In this document: positions 8,896 through 17,797 of the stretch, in pieces
Position numbering within the stretch: the stretch's first letter is position 1
Layout of the letters: each line of letters begins with the position of its first letter
Source of the DNA: Phyllobacterium sp. OV277
Lineage (GTDB): Bacteria > Pseudomonadota > Alphaproteobacteria > Rhizobiales > Rhizobiaceae
Direction of reading: 5' to 3'
Assembly: GCF_900104355.1 (NCBI RefSeq)
Contig: NZ_FNIY01000001.1
Span: 682,001-746,000, forward strand
DNA: 64,000 bases
The notes under the pieces: generated by a model
Told to the model about the DNA's origin: nothing
The model's database searches: none
The model's input: the letters and a program-made list of their open reading frames with translations, nothing else
Made by a program: the position numbers and the translations under genes

Positions 8896-9998
8896 TACTT
8901 TGTCCCCTCGGTCTGGCGCTGCTGCTTGGTGATCTCTGACAAGGGCAGATAGGGCACAATTCCCTGACCATCTTTCTGGTCGACAATCACCTTGTTCGAG
9001 TCCTTCAGCACACGCTCCATGGTTTCGAGGTAAAGACGCTTGCGGGTCACTTCCGGCGCCTTGACGTACTGGTCGTAAACAGAGGTAAAGCGCTGCGCCT
9101 CACCCTGTGCTTCCTGCACGATCCGGTTCTTGTAAGCGGCAGCATCTTCGCGGATCTGCGCGCCTTCACCGCGAGCCTGACCCAGCTTCTGGTTGGAATA
9201 CTGGTTCGACTCTTCAACGAAACGGTCTTCATCCTGCTCGGCACGCTGCACTTCATCGAAGGCATCGGCAACTTCACGCGGTGGCGAAGCATCTTCGATC
9301 GAGACAGCGTTGACAGCTATTCCGGAACCGTAATCATCCAGTGTCTTCTGGATGATGCCGCGCACGTCATTGGCTATGCCAGCACGATTATCGCGGAAAA
9401 TGTCCTGTGCCGGGCTGCGGCCAACGATTTCGCGCATCGCGCTTTCGGAGACCTGCTGCACCATATTCTCAGGATTTTGCACATGGAACAGGTAAGCAAC
9501 CGGGTCGGAAACGCGGTAAAGAATGGAGAACTGAACATTCACGATGTTCTGGTCACCCGTCAGCATCAGACCTTCTCTGGCGCCGGATACACCCTGTCCG
9601 CCAATGTTCTTCTGCTTCTCGACGATCTGCACCTTTTCATAGGATTCGATTGGCCACAGATGGAAATGCAGACCGGGCTCGGCAATATCTGCCTTCGGCT
9701 TGCCGAAACGCAGCTCTACAGCGCGTTCATCCGGCTGGACCGTATAGATCGACTGAAAAAGCCAAAAAGCAACGAGCGCAAGCGCAACAAGTCCGAAAAT
9801 CGTCGAGCTGCTGCCAGTACCACCGGGAAGTGCCTGGCGCAGACGATCCTGACCACGGCGGATAATATCTTCAAGGTCGGGTGGATTGCCACCGGGGCCT
9901 CCACCCTGTGGTTTTTGGCCCCATGGACCTCCGCCACCACCGTTATTGTTACCGCCGCCACCCCAAGGGCCGCCGCCACCATTCTGATTACTCCAGGG
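8895..9998 (-). CDS. hflK: SPFH-domain membrane protein HflK
   Basis: FtsH-modulating partner of HflC. The cytoplasmic N-terminus is Gly/Asn-rich (MPWSNQNGGGGPWGGG), then comes one membrane helix near residue 65-80 and an SPFH domain with coiled-coil tail. The frame is open from 10043, but GAGGTAGGA sits directly before the ATG at 9998, and starts of the MPWSNQ type are usual in related genera, so I use 9998 (367 residues). First gene of an hflK-hflC-DUF2065 operon. Confidence 0.95.
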   Translation of the reverse strand, partial: PWSNQNGGGGPWGGGGNNNGGGGGPWGQKPQGGGPGGNPPDLEDIIRRGQDRLRQALPGGTGSSSTIFGLVALALVAFWLFQSIYTVQPDERAVELRFGKPKADIAEPGLHFHLWPIESYEKVQIVEKQKNIGGQGVSGAREGLMLTGDQNIVNVQFSILYRVSDPVAYLFHVQNPENMVQQVSESAMREIVGRSPAQDIFRDNRAGIANDVRGIIQKTLDDYGSGIAVNAVSIEDASPPREVADAFDEVQRAEQDEDRFVEESNQYSNQKLGQARGEGAQIREDAAAYKNRIVQEAQGEAQRFTSVYDQYVKAPEVTRKRLYLETMERVLKDSNKVIVDQKDGQGIVPYLPLSEITKQQRQTEGTK

Positions 9999-10194
9999 CA
10001 TTCCTACCTCATATTTTGGACGAGATTCGCCACCCCATGGCAACGTCCCTCTAACCCGACTTCCCGTTTATAGGGATCGCGAGGCCCGCTTTCAACGCGC
10101 GGCGCGGTTTTTCATGCTTATTTGGTAAAAAGATGAATGATTATGACCCCTTATCACGACATTTTCATATCAAGACCTATACGGAGTGCCATTT

Positions 10195-10695
10195 TCAGCG
10201 CCGTTCGTAAATTGCGTAGCGTGTTGGATAATTGTCTTTTTCGCCTGCGGGAAATTCTTCCTGAGAAACTTCGTTCCAGATCTTGGGATCAATCGGGGGG
10301 AAGAAAGCATCGCCTTCAATATTCGCCAGAACCCATGTGATGTGAAGCCGGTCTGCCCGGTCAAGCAGCTGGCGATAAATCTCACCGCCGCCGATCACAC
10401 AGATTTCGTCAACCTTGTCAGCCGCCGCATGGCTTCCGGCAATCATCAGCGCCTCGTCAACCGAACGGACCGCGATAACGCCCTCCACGGCAAAGGCCGG
10501 ATCGCGGGTAATGACGATATTGGTGCGTCCCGGCAATGGCTTGCCAAGAGTGTCCCATGTCTTGCGACCCATTACGATGGGTTTGCCCATCGTAACAGCC
10601 TTGAAACGCTTCAGGTCAGAGGACAAGCGCCAGGGCAGACCATTGTCACGGCCAATAACACCGTTCTGTGCGACGGCCACGACAAAACTGATCAT
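10195..10695 (-). CDS. folA: Dihydrofolate reductase
   Basis: NADPH-dependent reduction of dihydrofolate to tetrahydrofolate; target of trimethoprim. 166 residues. The N-terminus carries the conserved NGVIGRDNGLPWRLSSDL loop with the acidic active-site residue Asp27, then GRKTWDTLG and the VIGGGEIYRQ nucleotide-binding segment. The start overlaps the stop of the DUF4424 gene by four bases, and thyA lies just upstream. Thymidylate synthase makes the dihydrofolate that this enzyme recycles, so the cluster is functionally coherent. Confidence 0.97.
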   Translation of the reverse strand: MISFVVAVAQNGVIGRDNGLPWRLSSDLKRFKAVTMGKPIVMGRKTWDTLGKPLPGRTNIVITRDPAFAVEGVIAVRSVDEALMIAGSHAAADKVDEICVIGGGEIYRQLLDRADRLHITWVLANIEGDAFFPPIDPKIWNEVSQEEFPAGEKDNYPTRYAIYERR

Positions 10696-11696
10696 GGGAC
10701 CTTGTTCCTTTCGAGAACCAGAATGTTGAGATCTTCTTCGGGTAAAAAGTCCTTGGCGGTCATTTCGAAGGTGGTTGGTCCCGTCTTTTTGATCCCGGTG
10801 CCACAGAAACTGATCAAATTATCAGGATCACCCTTATCAACTGTCAGTTTGAAATTCTGAATGGGCCCCGCCCAATTGGCACCTGTGGTCAAGACGTAGG
10901 AAATCCAGCTTTCACGAAAGGGATAGCTGTTCACCGCATATTTCTGCAAGACTTTGGCAACAGTCTGATCAAAATCCTTGTCGCGGCAATATTTTCGCGC
11001 ATGCGCCGCATCTTCCGCTGACGGGGTTTTGGCCAGAGGATCAAACCGGATGGCAACAAAACCGCCGACGCTCGGCGTATAGCGATGCGAGACCCGTATC
11101 TCCTTGCCAGCCGGAAACTTCATCGACCACCAGAAGGTCGCCTTCAATATCCATGCCGGGGCATAGCTCAACTTGCCGTCGACAAGTTCGCCACTGTCGA
11201 CAAGCAGCCCCCGGCTCATCCAGTCATTCTTCGTGTTGTCATCAAGGGCGTTGATCGCCGCTATCACTTTGCTGTCAAAGGGCGATACGGCTATCCCCTT
11301 CCCGGTCAAAATATCCGTAACGTCGAGACCACCGGCAACCGCCCTTTGCTGCAATTGCGGCTTGATGGGTTGTCCGTCTGCTGTGACACTAAAATCAAAG
11401 AAATTATCGGACGCCGGGTCCGGTATTGATACCATGGATTGGGTGTCAAGCCGCATGTCAGGCATTGGAAATGCCACCACGCTTTCGACATCTTCCTTGG
11501 CGCTGTTGCTGAAGACGTAATCGACCCGGACCTGTTTTTGGGAGATAAACAGGTCTTCCTGTCTCATCCAAATGTCCTGATTGCGCAAAAAGACCAGACC
11601 GCCGGTTGCCAGCGAGGCGGTTGAGTCATTTGCCCATGACATGGAAGGGTAAGTAAGCGAAGCAAGCAGAGCGGTTAAACACAAGCGTTTCAGCAC
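10692..11696 (-). CDS. Exported DUF4424 family protein
   Basis: 334 residues with a signal peptide (about 1-22, cleavage near MSWAN-D). The rest is a soluble, probably periplasmic beta-rich protein with no catalytic motif that I recognise. It matches my memory of the DUF4424 family; function unknown. It lies between thyA (20 bases upstream) and folA (four-base ATGA overlap), so it is probably co-transcribed with them. Nothing in the sequence explains a link to folate metabolism. Confidence 0.8.
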   Translation of the reverse strand: MLKRLCLTALLASLTYPSMSWANDSTASLATGGLVFLRNQDIWMRQEDLFISQKQVRVDYVFSNSAKEDVESVVAFPMPDMRLDTQSMVSIPDPASDNFFDFSVTADGQPIKPQLQQRAVAGGLDVTDILTGKGIAVSPFDSKVIAAINALDDNTKNDWMSRGLLVDSGELVDGKLSYAPAWILKATFWWSMKFPAGKEIRVSHRYTPSVGGFVAIRFDPLAKTPSAEDAAHARKYCRDKDFDQTVAKVLQKYAVNSYPFRESWISYVLTTGANWAGPIQNFKLTVDKGDPDNLISFCGTGIKKTGPTTFEMTAKDFLPEEDLNILVLERNKVP

Positions 11697-11716
11697 GATG
11701 TCCTCCAGACAATTGC

Positions 11717-12511
11717 CTATACGGCGATGGGTGCCTTGATGCTCGGTTCTGAGACGTAGTTCTCTAGATTGAAATCTTCGAACTTGAAGGCGAAGAGATC
11801 TTTCACGTCAGGATTGATACGCATAGTTGGCAAATGACCGGGGGTACGGCTTAATTGCAGCTTTGCCTGCTCGAAATGGTTGGCATAAAGATGGGCGTCG
11901 CCCAGCGTGTGAACGAAATCGCCCGGCTTCAATCCGGTAGCCTGCGCCACCATCATGGTCAGCAAGGCATAGGATGCGATATTGAAGGGCACGCCGAGGA
12001 AAATATCCGCAGAGCGCTGATACATCTGACAGGAGAGCTTTCCGTCGGCCACGTAGAACTGGAACAGGCAATGGCATGGCGGCAGTGCCATTTCATCGAC
12101 AAGCGCCGGATTCCACGCTGAAACGATCAGACGTCGCGAATAAGGATTCTGCTTTATCGCACTGACAAGATTCGCGATTTGGTCGATATGGCGGCCATCG
12201 GGCGCTGGCCATGAACGCCATTGATAACCATAGACGGGTCCGAGGTCGCCATTCTCATCGGCCCATTCATCCCAGATCGTCACGCCGTTTTCCTTCAGAT
12301 AGGCGATATTGGTTTCGCCGTTCAGGAACCAGAGGAGTTCATGGATGATGGATTTCAGATGCAGCTTCTTCGTTGTCAGCACGGGAAAACCGTCAGACAG
12401 GTCGAATCGCATCTGGTAGCCGAAAACGGACCGCGTGCCGGTACCGGTCCGGTCACCACGATCAATGCCCGTATCGAGCACATGCTGTAAAAGATCAAGA
12501 TAGGCGCGCAT
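11717..12511 (-). CDS. thyA: Thymidylate synthase
   Basis: Methylates dUMP to dTMP with methylene-tetrahydrofolate, producing dihydrofolate for FolA. Exactly 264 residues, the classical short form. The nucleophile is Cys146 in [10 protein letters not shown]. The phosphate-binding arginines (RGDRTGTGT near residue 20; [11 protein letters not shown] near 125) and the C-terminal [14 protein letters not shown] segment are intact. First gene of the thyA-DUF4424-folA run. About 115 bases separate it from the upstream DUF2853 gene, including that gene's terminator. Confidence 0.98.
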   Translation of the reverse strand: MRAYLDLLQHVLDTGIDRGDRTGTGTRSVFGYQMRFDLSDGFPVLTTKKLHLKSIIHELLWFLNGETNIAYLKENGVTIWDEWADENGDLGPVYGYQWRSWPAPDGRHIDQIANLVSAIKQNPYSRRLIVSAWNPALVDEMALPPCHCLFQFYVADGKLSCQMYQRSADIFLGVPFNIASYALLTMMVAQATGLKPGDFVHTLGDAHLYANHFEQAKLQLSRTPGHLPTMRINPDVKDLFAFKFEDFNLENYVSEPSIKAPIAV

Positions 12512-12581
12512 GGCTTCTCTTTAGCAGATTCGCTCTGTGAAATAGTAAAACTTCTATGTGATCCACAAGCACAGCTATCAA

Positions 12582-12607
12582 AATCCCCGGCGAATCACCG
12601 GGGATTA
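12582..12607. terminator. Terminator downstream of the DUF2853 gene
   Basis: Stem AATCCCCGG/CCGGGGATT with a short loop. On the minus strand it is followed by a short T-rich stretch. It separates the DUF2853 gene from the thyA operon. Confidence 0.75.
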
Positions 12608-12627
12608 TATTTTATCCGTGAGGACAA

Positions 12628-12939
12628 TCAGAGGCTGCCGAGCAGTCCGAGTTCTTTTGCCGTCAGATAATAGAAGGTGACGCGCCCCTTGGAACGGTCG
12701 GCTTTCATCTTTTCGCAGACGGCGTGAATGGCAGCATCGGCCTTGGCAGCATCGGTAACGCCAAGCTTCTTGCCAACCCAACTGGTGCGAACACGGCCCA
12801 ATTCTTCCGGGTCCGAGCAGGAAACGAGCGAAGAATCTTTGTTGCGCAGAGCAATTCCGAGATGTTTGACGATTTTGGCTACCGTGGCTTCATCGGCACC
12901 GGCATCATAAATGCGTACATCTTTTAGATAGTCACTCAT
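12628..12939 (-). CDS. DUF2853 family protein
   Basis: A 103-residue, mostly helical, soluble protein starting MSDYLKDVRIYDAGADEATV. It matches the small conserved DUF2853 family of proteobacteria, whose function is unknown. No signal peptide or membrane segment. Monocistronic: a terminator follows and the divergently read tmRNA gene lies upstream. Confidence 0.8.
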   Translation of the reverse strand: MSDYLKDVRIYDAGADEATVAKIVKHLGIALRNKDSSLVSCSDPEELGRVRTSWVGKKLGVTDAAKADAAIHAVCEKMKADRSKGRVTFYYLTAKELGLLGSL

Positions 12940-13104
12940 GGATAAATCCCCTGATTGTTAGGTTCAGCGCCCAAGCACTGTAACGCTCCCTGACACGAAA
13001 GACATCGCACAACCGGCAGATGCATGAGGCGATGACTCATTTGACAGAAAGAAACATTCCCCACCAACAGGAACCTGTCAATGCCACTCTTTCATTTCGT
13101 CGCG

Positions 13105-13440
13105 ACACGACCTATATAGGTCCTGCTGGTCTCGGCCAGCTATAGTGATAAACGGACGATGTAATAAGCCCATTGGACCCGGGGGCGGTACCCGGCGCCT
13201 CCACCAGAGTGCAGTTGAAAGACTGCATTGTGGCGGGGGCGAAATAGGATCGACAAGGGTGTAAAGATCGATCTTTTGCTCGGCATTGTACCACCGTTAT
13301 CGGGCTAACTCAGTAGTTGCAAACGACAACTATGCGGAAGCACGTCTCGCTGCTTAATTGCGGTGTGATCGCTTCAAATTAAGTCCTAGGGGTTCGCACT
13401 TCTAGGCGGGGTTCGGAGGTACCTGGCAACAGAAACCTCC
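13105..13440 (+). ncRNA. ssrA: Transfer-messenger RNA, circularly permuted two-piece type
   Basis: The natural 3' end comes first: a T stem (CCGGG 13179-13183 / CCCGG 13191-13195), the acceptor strand CGCCTCC (13196-13202) and ACCA ending at 13206. After a 28-base spacer, GGGGGCG at 13235 begins the natural 5' end and pairs with that acceptor strand. The resume codon GCA at 13319 opens the tag ANDNYAEARLAA, with TAA at 13355-13357. Processing removes the spacer to leave an acceptor piece and a coding piece. It rescues stalled ribosomes and marks the product for ClpXP. The outer ends given are approximate (± about 15 bases). Confidence 0.95.
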
Positions 13441-13563
13441 ACTTTCCCCCTTCTGAACATCTCCAGCGCTGCAAGCCATCCTCAGGCTTTGCGCATTCTT
13501 TTTCCATTTCATCAACATTCGCGCATGGCGGCAGGGCTGCACTGCGCCGTCAGGAGTCTATCC

Positions 13564-14115
13564 ATGCATAAGAGCAATGACCGCTACGTGATCCTTACCG
13601 GCGGACCGGGAGCGGGCAAGACAACCCTCATCTGCGCCCTGAAAGAACGCGGCTATGCCACCGCGCCGGAAGCGGGCCGCGCGATTATCCAGAATTATCA
13701 GGCCATCAACGGACCAGCCCTGCCCTGGCAGAACAAGGCGCTGTTTGCCGAGCTGATGCTTTCATGGGAACTGCGATCCTATGGAGAAGCCGCTGAGCAG
13801 GAAGGAATCGTGTTCTTTGATCGCGGCGTGCCGGATGTTCTTGGTTATCTCGACCTCATTGGACTTCCGGTCCCCGAGCACGCAAGACAGGCAGCAAAAC
13901 TGTTTCGTTACAACCCCAGCGTGTTCATCCTGCCGCCATGGCCGGAGATTTTCGAACAGGATGCCGAACGCAAGCAGACACTGGAGGAAGCAGAATTGAC
14001 ATACAGCGCGCTGGCAAACGCCTATGCGCAAAGTGGTTATAATCTTGTCGAGGTTCCCAAGTGCTCCGTTGCCGAACGCGCCGATTTCATCCTTGCCCGC
14101 CTTGGTGGTCTCTGA
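13564..14115 (+). CDS. AAA-type ATP-binding protein (AAA_28-like)
   Basis: 183 residues with an N-terminal P-loop (VILTGGPGAGKTTLI, about residues 8-22) and an acidic Walker B-like IVFFDRGVPDVLGYLDL. This resembles small kinase-like P-loop proteins annotated as AAA_28 or NadR-like; the substrate is unknown. The ATG at 13564 has AGGAG about seven bases upstream. The frame continues upstream to 13489, but that region abuts the tmRNA 3' end and is unlikely to be translated. Followed by its own terminator. Confidence 0.82.
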   Translation: MHKSNDRYVILTGGPGAGKTTLICALKERGYATAPEAGRAIIQNYQAINGPALPWQNKALFAELMLSWELRSYGEAAEQEGIVFFDRGVPDVLGYLDLIGLPVPEHARQAAKLFRYNPSVFILPPWPEIFEQDAERKQTLEEAELTYSALANAYAQSGYNLVEVPKCSVAERADFILARLGGL

Positions 14116-14120
14116 AAGCA

Positions 14121-14151
14121 AAAGGCCCGGAACTGTTCATTCCGGGCCTTT
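14121..14151. terminator. Bidirectional terminator between the AAA-type ATPase and MFS genes
   Basis: Stem AAAGGCCCGGAA/TTCCGGGCCTTT with a short loop, lying between the convergent stop codons at 14115 and 14175. Confidence 0.9.
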
Positions 14152-14174
14152 GTCTTATCAATGCTAGGGGCCGA

Positions 14175-15383
14175 TTATTCAGCGGCAGCTTCCACTTCCA
14201 CCACGCGGCGGCGCGCAATGGTTACCTGTGTGAGGATAAAGGCAGCCACGGCGCATAGGCCTATGCCCGCCGCCATCGGCAATGCTGTACCGTCGAAGAA
14301 CAGGCCCGCAATGACCATGGCAACGGCTGCTGTCACGAAGTGCAGTGTTCCCATCAGGGCTGAAGCTGTACCGGCAATCTCGCCATGATCTTCAAGGGCA
14401 AGCACCGCAGTGGTCGGGATAACCAGCCCAAGGAAGCCGTAGCCGATGAAGAGGAACGTCGCCAATACAGGCAGCTGATTGAAGCCAAGCGCCATCACCA
14501 CAACCATTGCAGCCATGGTGAACGAGAATGCTGTCAGCGCCATGCGCATGACCCGTACCAGACCAAAGCGATCACCCAGCCAGCCCGTCAACTGCGATAC
14601 CGTGAAGAACGAAACCGCATTGATCGAGAAGGCGATGCTGTATTGCGTTGGCGTCAGGCCATAATGGTCAATCAGCACGAAAGGCGAGTTGGCGAGGTAG
14701 ACGAGGAAGCTTGAAATACCCAGACCGCCGATGAAGGTGAGCGTCAGAAAATTGCGGTCGCCGAGCAGCAGACGATAAGCCGCCATGGCGCTGCCAAGGC
14801 CGCTTTCGACGCGTGCAGCCTGTGGCCGGGTTTCCTTTAGCTGCGTCGACAGCAGGATCAGGCCAATGAAAGCCGCAATCGTCACCGCCCAGAATACGCC
14901 GCGCCAGCCGTAAAAGCTGATGACAGCACTGCCTGTCAGCGGCGCCAGGATCGGCGAGATGCTGAATACGAGCATCAGCAATGACATCAGACGCGCAGCC
15001 TGCACACCCGTATGCATATCGCGAACGATAGCGCGCGGAACAACCATGCCCGCCGCACCGCCAATCCCCTGCAGGAAACGGAAGGCGATCAGCGTTTCAA
15101 TGTCCTTGGAAAGCGCGCAGCCAACACTGGCCACGGCAAACAGGCCGATACCCATATAAAGCGGTGCTTTACGGCCCCACATATCGGAAAGCGGCCCGTA
15201 GATCAGCTGGAAGATGGCAAATGAGATAAAGAAGGCAAGAAGGCTCATCTGCACGACATTGTTTTCCGCGCTCAAATCCTTGCCGATTGATGGCAGCGCC
15301 GGAAGATACATGTCGATCGCAAAGGGCCCGATGGCCGACAGGAGCCCCAGAATGAGGGCCGTACGAAAGAATGAGGTCGTCAT
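14175..15383 (-). CDS. MFS drug exporter, Bcr/CflA type
   Basis: 402 residues with about 12 membrane helices. The early segment LSAIGPFAIDMYLPALPSIG and the loop 2-3 motif YGPLSDMWGRKAPLY are typical of the Bcr/CflA subfamily (bicyclomycin, chloramphenicol and related drug/H+ antiporters). The true substrate cannot be read from sequence. Divergently transcribed from a TetR regulator across 210 bases that hold several palindromes, so it is probably repressed by that regulator. Confidence 0.9.
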   Translation of the reverse strand: MTTSFFRTALILGLLSAIGPFAIDMYLPALPSIGKDLSAENNVVQMSLLAFFISFAIFQLIYGPLSDMWGRKAPLYMGIGLFAVASVGCALSKDIETLIAFRFLQGIGGAAGMVVPRAIVRDMHTGVQAARLMSLLMLVFSISPILAPLTGSAVISFYGWRGVFWAVTIAAFIGLILLSTQLKETRPQAARVESGLGSAMAAYRLLLGDRNFLTLTFIGGLGISSFLVYLANSPFVLIDHYGLTPTQYSIAFSINAVSFFTVSQLTGWLGDRFGLVRVMRMALTAFSFTMAAMVVVMALGFNQLPVLATFLFIGYGFLGLVIPTTAVLALEDHGEIAGTASALMGTLHFVTAAVAMVIAGLFFDGTALPMAAGIGLCAVAAFILTQVTIARRRVVEVEAAAE

Positions 15384-15515
15384 GGTGTTTTTCTTTCAGA
15401 AAACGGCAGCGTGACGCTCTTCAGCTTCTGCGCTGCATTGCTCTCAGGAGAGGTTCAGAATTCTTACCTGCAAAGCGGCGGCGCGCTTGGGAGGACGCTC
15501 GTCACATCACAAAAC

Positions 15516-15566
15516 AGTGTGTCAATATTTTTAGACACAAGTGTCAAATTAGACACTATTGTCTAA
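15516..15566. promoter_or_regulatory. Tandem palindromic operator between the MFS exporter and TetR genes
   Basis: The half-site GTGTC/GACAC recurs here: GACAC-AA-GTGTC, GTGTC-AAATTA-GACAC and TAGACA-CTAT-TGTCTA overlap within 15532-15565, and a further GTGTC lies just to the left. Repeated half-sites in an AT-rich divergent promoter region are what a TetR-family dimer pair would bind. Confidence 0.75.
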
Positions 15567-15593
15567 AACGTCAATGCGCCTTATCTTTGGTTC

Positions 15594-16307
15594 ATGAGAA
15601 ATCCAAAAGAAGCAGCGCACAAGGCGACCGGCCCTATTCTTGGCCATACTCAACGCGGTCAATGTTCAAAACGACTATCGATATTGGATGCGGCGGCGGA
15701 AGTATTTTGCCGTGAAGGCTTTGCCGGAGCGAGTATTGACGAAATCGCTGTGGAAGCCTGCGTTTCGCGCCAGACCATATACAACCACTACCGCGAAAAG
15801 GAAACACTCTTTACCGCTGTGGTGGAAGATGTGATGAACCGCACCAACTCCAGTCTCTATTCCATTCTGGCGACATTTCCCGACAAGCCGGATAGTCTTG
15901 AAGATGATTTAAGCGCTTTCGCGGTTCGATTGACCAAGAATTGCCTGTGCAATCAGGACGGCAAATTCCTGCGCAAGCTCGTGCAGTCCGAGGGCGAGCG
16001 CTATCCGCAACTGTTCGAGGGTTGGCGCAAGCATGGTCCCGGCAAGATCGGCACCGCCCTCGCCGCGCTGTTTGCCCGCCTCTCCTATGGCGGTGCGTTG
16101 CAGATGGAGGATTTTGATCTGGCCGCCCGGCAGTTTCTCGCCTTGGTCAACGCTGATCTGCAAATACTCACGCTGTTTGGCGAATCGCCGACCGATGAAC
16201 AGCTGGAAACGGCAGCGCGCAATGCGGTGCGCACCTTCCTCAGGGCTTATTCGGCACCCGCGACAAATGCACCTGCTAGTCAACCTCCCGTCAAAGCCGT
16301 TGGCTGA
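15594..16307 (+). CDS. TetR/AcrR family transcriptional regulator
   Basis: 237 residues. After a ~25-residue tail the helix-turn-helix reads GFAGASIDEIAVEACVSRQTIYNHYREKETLF (about residues 42-73), a textbook TetR domain. The C-terminal ligand domain resembles the AefR-like TetR_C class. Divergent from the MFS exporter and next to the GTGTC/GACAC palindromes, so it most likely represses both itself and the exporter. Ligand unknown. Confidence 0.9.
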   Translation: MRNPKEAAHKATGPILGHTQRGQCSKRLSILDAAAEVFCREGFAGASIDEIAVEACVSRQTIYNHYREKETLFTAVVEDVMNRTNSSLYSILATFPDKPDSLEDDLSAFAVRLTKNCLCNQDGKFLRKLVQSEGERYPQLFEGWRKHGPGKIGTALAALFARLSYGGALQMEDFDLAARQFLALVNADLQILTLFGESPTDEQLETAARNAVRTFLRAYSAPATNAPASQPPVKAVG

Positions 16308-16523
16308 AACGCTCCCTCAAACTCAGGGAAATGGCAGCAACTTTGTCTCGTTCACAGCATCGGTGAGGAGGCTCACACAACCTCCCAAGATGTGAGGGAC
16401 AAGCATTATTTACATCAGGCGCTTACAACCAGTCGCAATTCCTTTATCCATGCGCCATAATGGCTCAAATACGTTTGTCTTCTCTGCTTGACAGAGAGGG
16501 GCGAATCCATGGGATAAGAGTGC

Positions 16524-17108
16524 ATGCCACAAGATATGATCCGCTACGATATACTGGCCCAGGAAGCGCTACGCGGCGTTATCCGCAAAGTCCTTGGAGA
16601 AGTCGCCAAGGCTGGTCTTCCTGGCAACCATCATTTTTTCGTCACGTTCCTGACCGGTGCGTCGGGCGTGCGCATATCCACACGTCTGCACGAAAAATAT
16701 CCCGAGCAGATGACGATCGTGCTGCAGCACCAGTTCTGGGACCTGCAGGTGACTGACACGCTTTTCGAAGTCGGCCTGTCCTTTGGTGACGTGCCCGAGC
16801 GTCTTGTGGTTCCTTTCTCGGCTATTCGCGGCTTCTATGACCCCTCCGTCAATTTCGAGCTGGAGTTCGATGTCGAGGTGGAAGAAACCGTTGGCGACAA
16901 CGATCAGGGCATTACCAGCATCGCGCCGGTGCCAACAGCCGAAAAGCCCAAAACCGCCTCTTCGGGTTCCAAGCCCAAGCCAGCAGCCAAATCGGCCAAG
17001 AAGCCTGTGAAAGCTGGCGGTGAGAAAACCGATGCGGCGCGCGAGGAAGGCGGCGAAAAGACATCAGCCTCCGTTGTTTCGCTGGATTCCTTCCGGAAGA
17101 AAAAGTAG
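16524..17108 (+). CDS. sspB: ClpXP adaptor SspB, alphaproteobacterial type
   Basis: Tethers ssrA-tagged proteins to ClpXP. The compact substrate-binding domain covers residues 5-125 (RYDILAQEALRGVIRKVL..., NHHFFVTFLT, MTIVLQHQFWDLQV), then a Lys/Ala/Pro-rich flexible linker (about 140-175), and a short C-terminal tail (VVSLDSFRKKK) in the position of the ClpX-binding motif. 194 residues. The start at 16524 aligns with the usual short N-terminus before IRYD. The gene encoding its tagged ligand, ssrA, is only 3 kb away. Confidence 0.94.
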   Translation: MPQDMIRYDILAQEALRGVIRKVLGEVAKAGLPGNHHFFVTFLTGASGVRISTRLHEKYPEQMTIVLQHQFWDLQVTDTLFEVGLSFGDVPERLVVPFSAIRGFYDPSVNFELEFDVEVEETVGDNDQGITSIAPVPTAEKPKTASSGSKPKPAAKSAKKPVKAGGEKTDAAREEGGEKTSASVVSLDSFRKKK

Positions 17109-17116
17109 CCGCTGAT

Positions 17117-17329
17117 ATGGCCGACATCGTCAATCTGCGGCAATTCAAAAAGCGCAAGGCGAAGGACGCAAAAGAGCAGACTGCGGCCGAGAACCGGATT
17201 GTTTTTGGCCGCACCAAAACCGAAAAGCAGTTCGAACAGAGCGCCAACCGCAAGAGCGAACTGTTTCTCGACAGCAACCGGCTTGAGGGCCAGCCGCCTT
17301 CCATTGACGCCGACAAGGACAAGCCTTGA
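17117..17329 (+). CDS. Small basic protein, DUF4169 family
   Basis: 70 residues, highly charged, beginning MADIVNLRQFKKRKAK. Its N-terminus echoes the C-terminal tail of SspB (VVSLDSFRKKK against IVNLRQFKKRK), which may be a shared short motif. DUF4169 has no known function. It starts eight bases after sspB and its stop overlaps the start of the following gene, so the three genes are probably one operon. Confidence 0.78.
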   Translation: MADIVNLRQFKKRKAKDAKEQTAAENRIVFGRTKTEKQFEQSANRKSELFLDSNRLEGQPPSIDADKDKP

Positions 17330-17556
17330 GCCTTGTGCGCAAACGCTCCGTGACCATCCGCGGTCACCGCACCAGCTTTTCCCTTGAAGACCCATTCTAC
17401 GACATCATCACATCCATCGCCGAAAGCCGGGATATGACGGTCGCAGGTCTGATAGCCGACATTGACGAGGGCCGCGACCGTAATTCCAACCTCTCCTCTG
17501 CGCTCCGCATCTACGCGCTGGATTGGGTGATGAACGGGATGAAGCCCACCTCATAA
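17326..17556 (+). CDS. Ribbon-helix-helix domain protein
   Basis: 76 residues. The N-terminal strand KRSVTIRGHRTSFSLEDPF followed by two helices fits a ribbon-helix-helix DNA-binding fold, a group often annotated as arylsulfate-sulfotransferase-like by mistake. It begins with TTG in a TTGA overlap with the DUF4169 stop, so translation is probably coupled. Third gene of the sspB operon. Target unknown; autoregulation is possible but is not shown by the sequence. Confidence 0.75.
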   Translation: MSLVRKRSVTIRGHRTSFSLEDPFYDIITSIAESRDMTVAGLIADIDEGRDRNSNLSSALRIYALDWVMNGMKPTS

Positions 17557-17600
17557 GCCACCGTCTTGACTCCATAAATCTGCAAAGAGTGAGCTTGGAG

Positions 17601-17651
17601 TTCGTGGTTCGTGGTTCGTGGTTCGACAAGCTCACCATGAGGGAGAGTGAG
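17601..17651. repeat. Family A intergenic repeat, single arm
   Basis: Contains the family A core GGTTCGACAAGCTCACCATG plus a short TTCGTGG direct repeat before it. No inverted partner arm is present. The 17557-17987 gap otherwise holds only a CT-rich stretch and the family B element. Confidence 0.85.
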
Positions 17652-17797
17652 GATGCAACGATAATCGCAAAGATTGCTAATCACAAAGATTGCAAGGCTT
17701 TACTCCCTGTAACCCGCCCATTTCCGTCCTTCTCGAACCCCTCTCCCGTCATCCTCGCTTTCCCTACCACCCCCGCCTTCTCCGCCGCCCTCGAACA

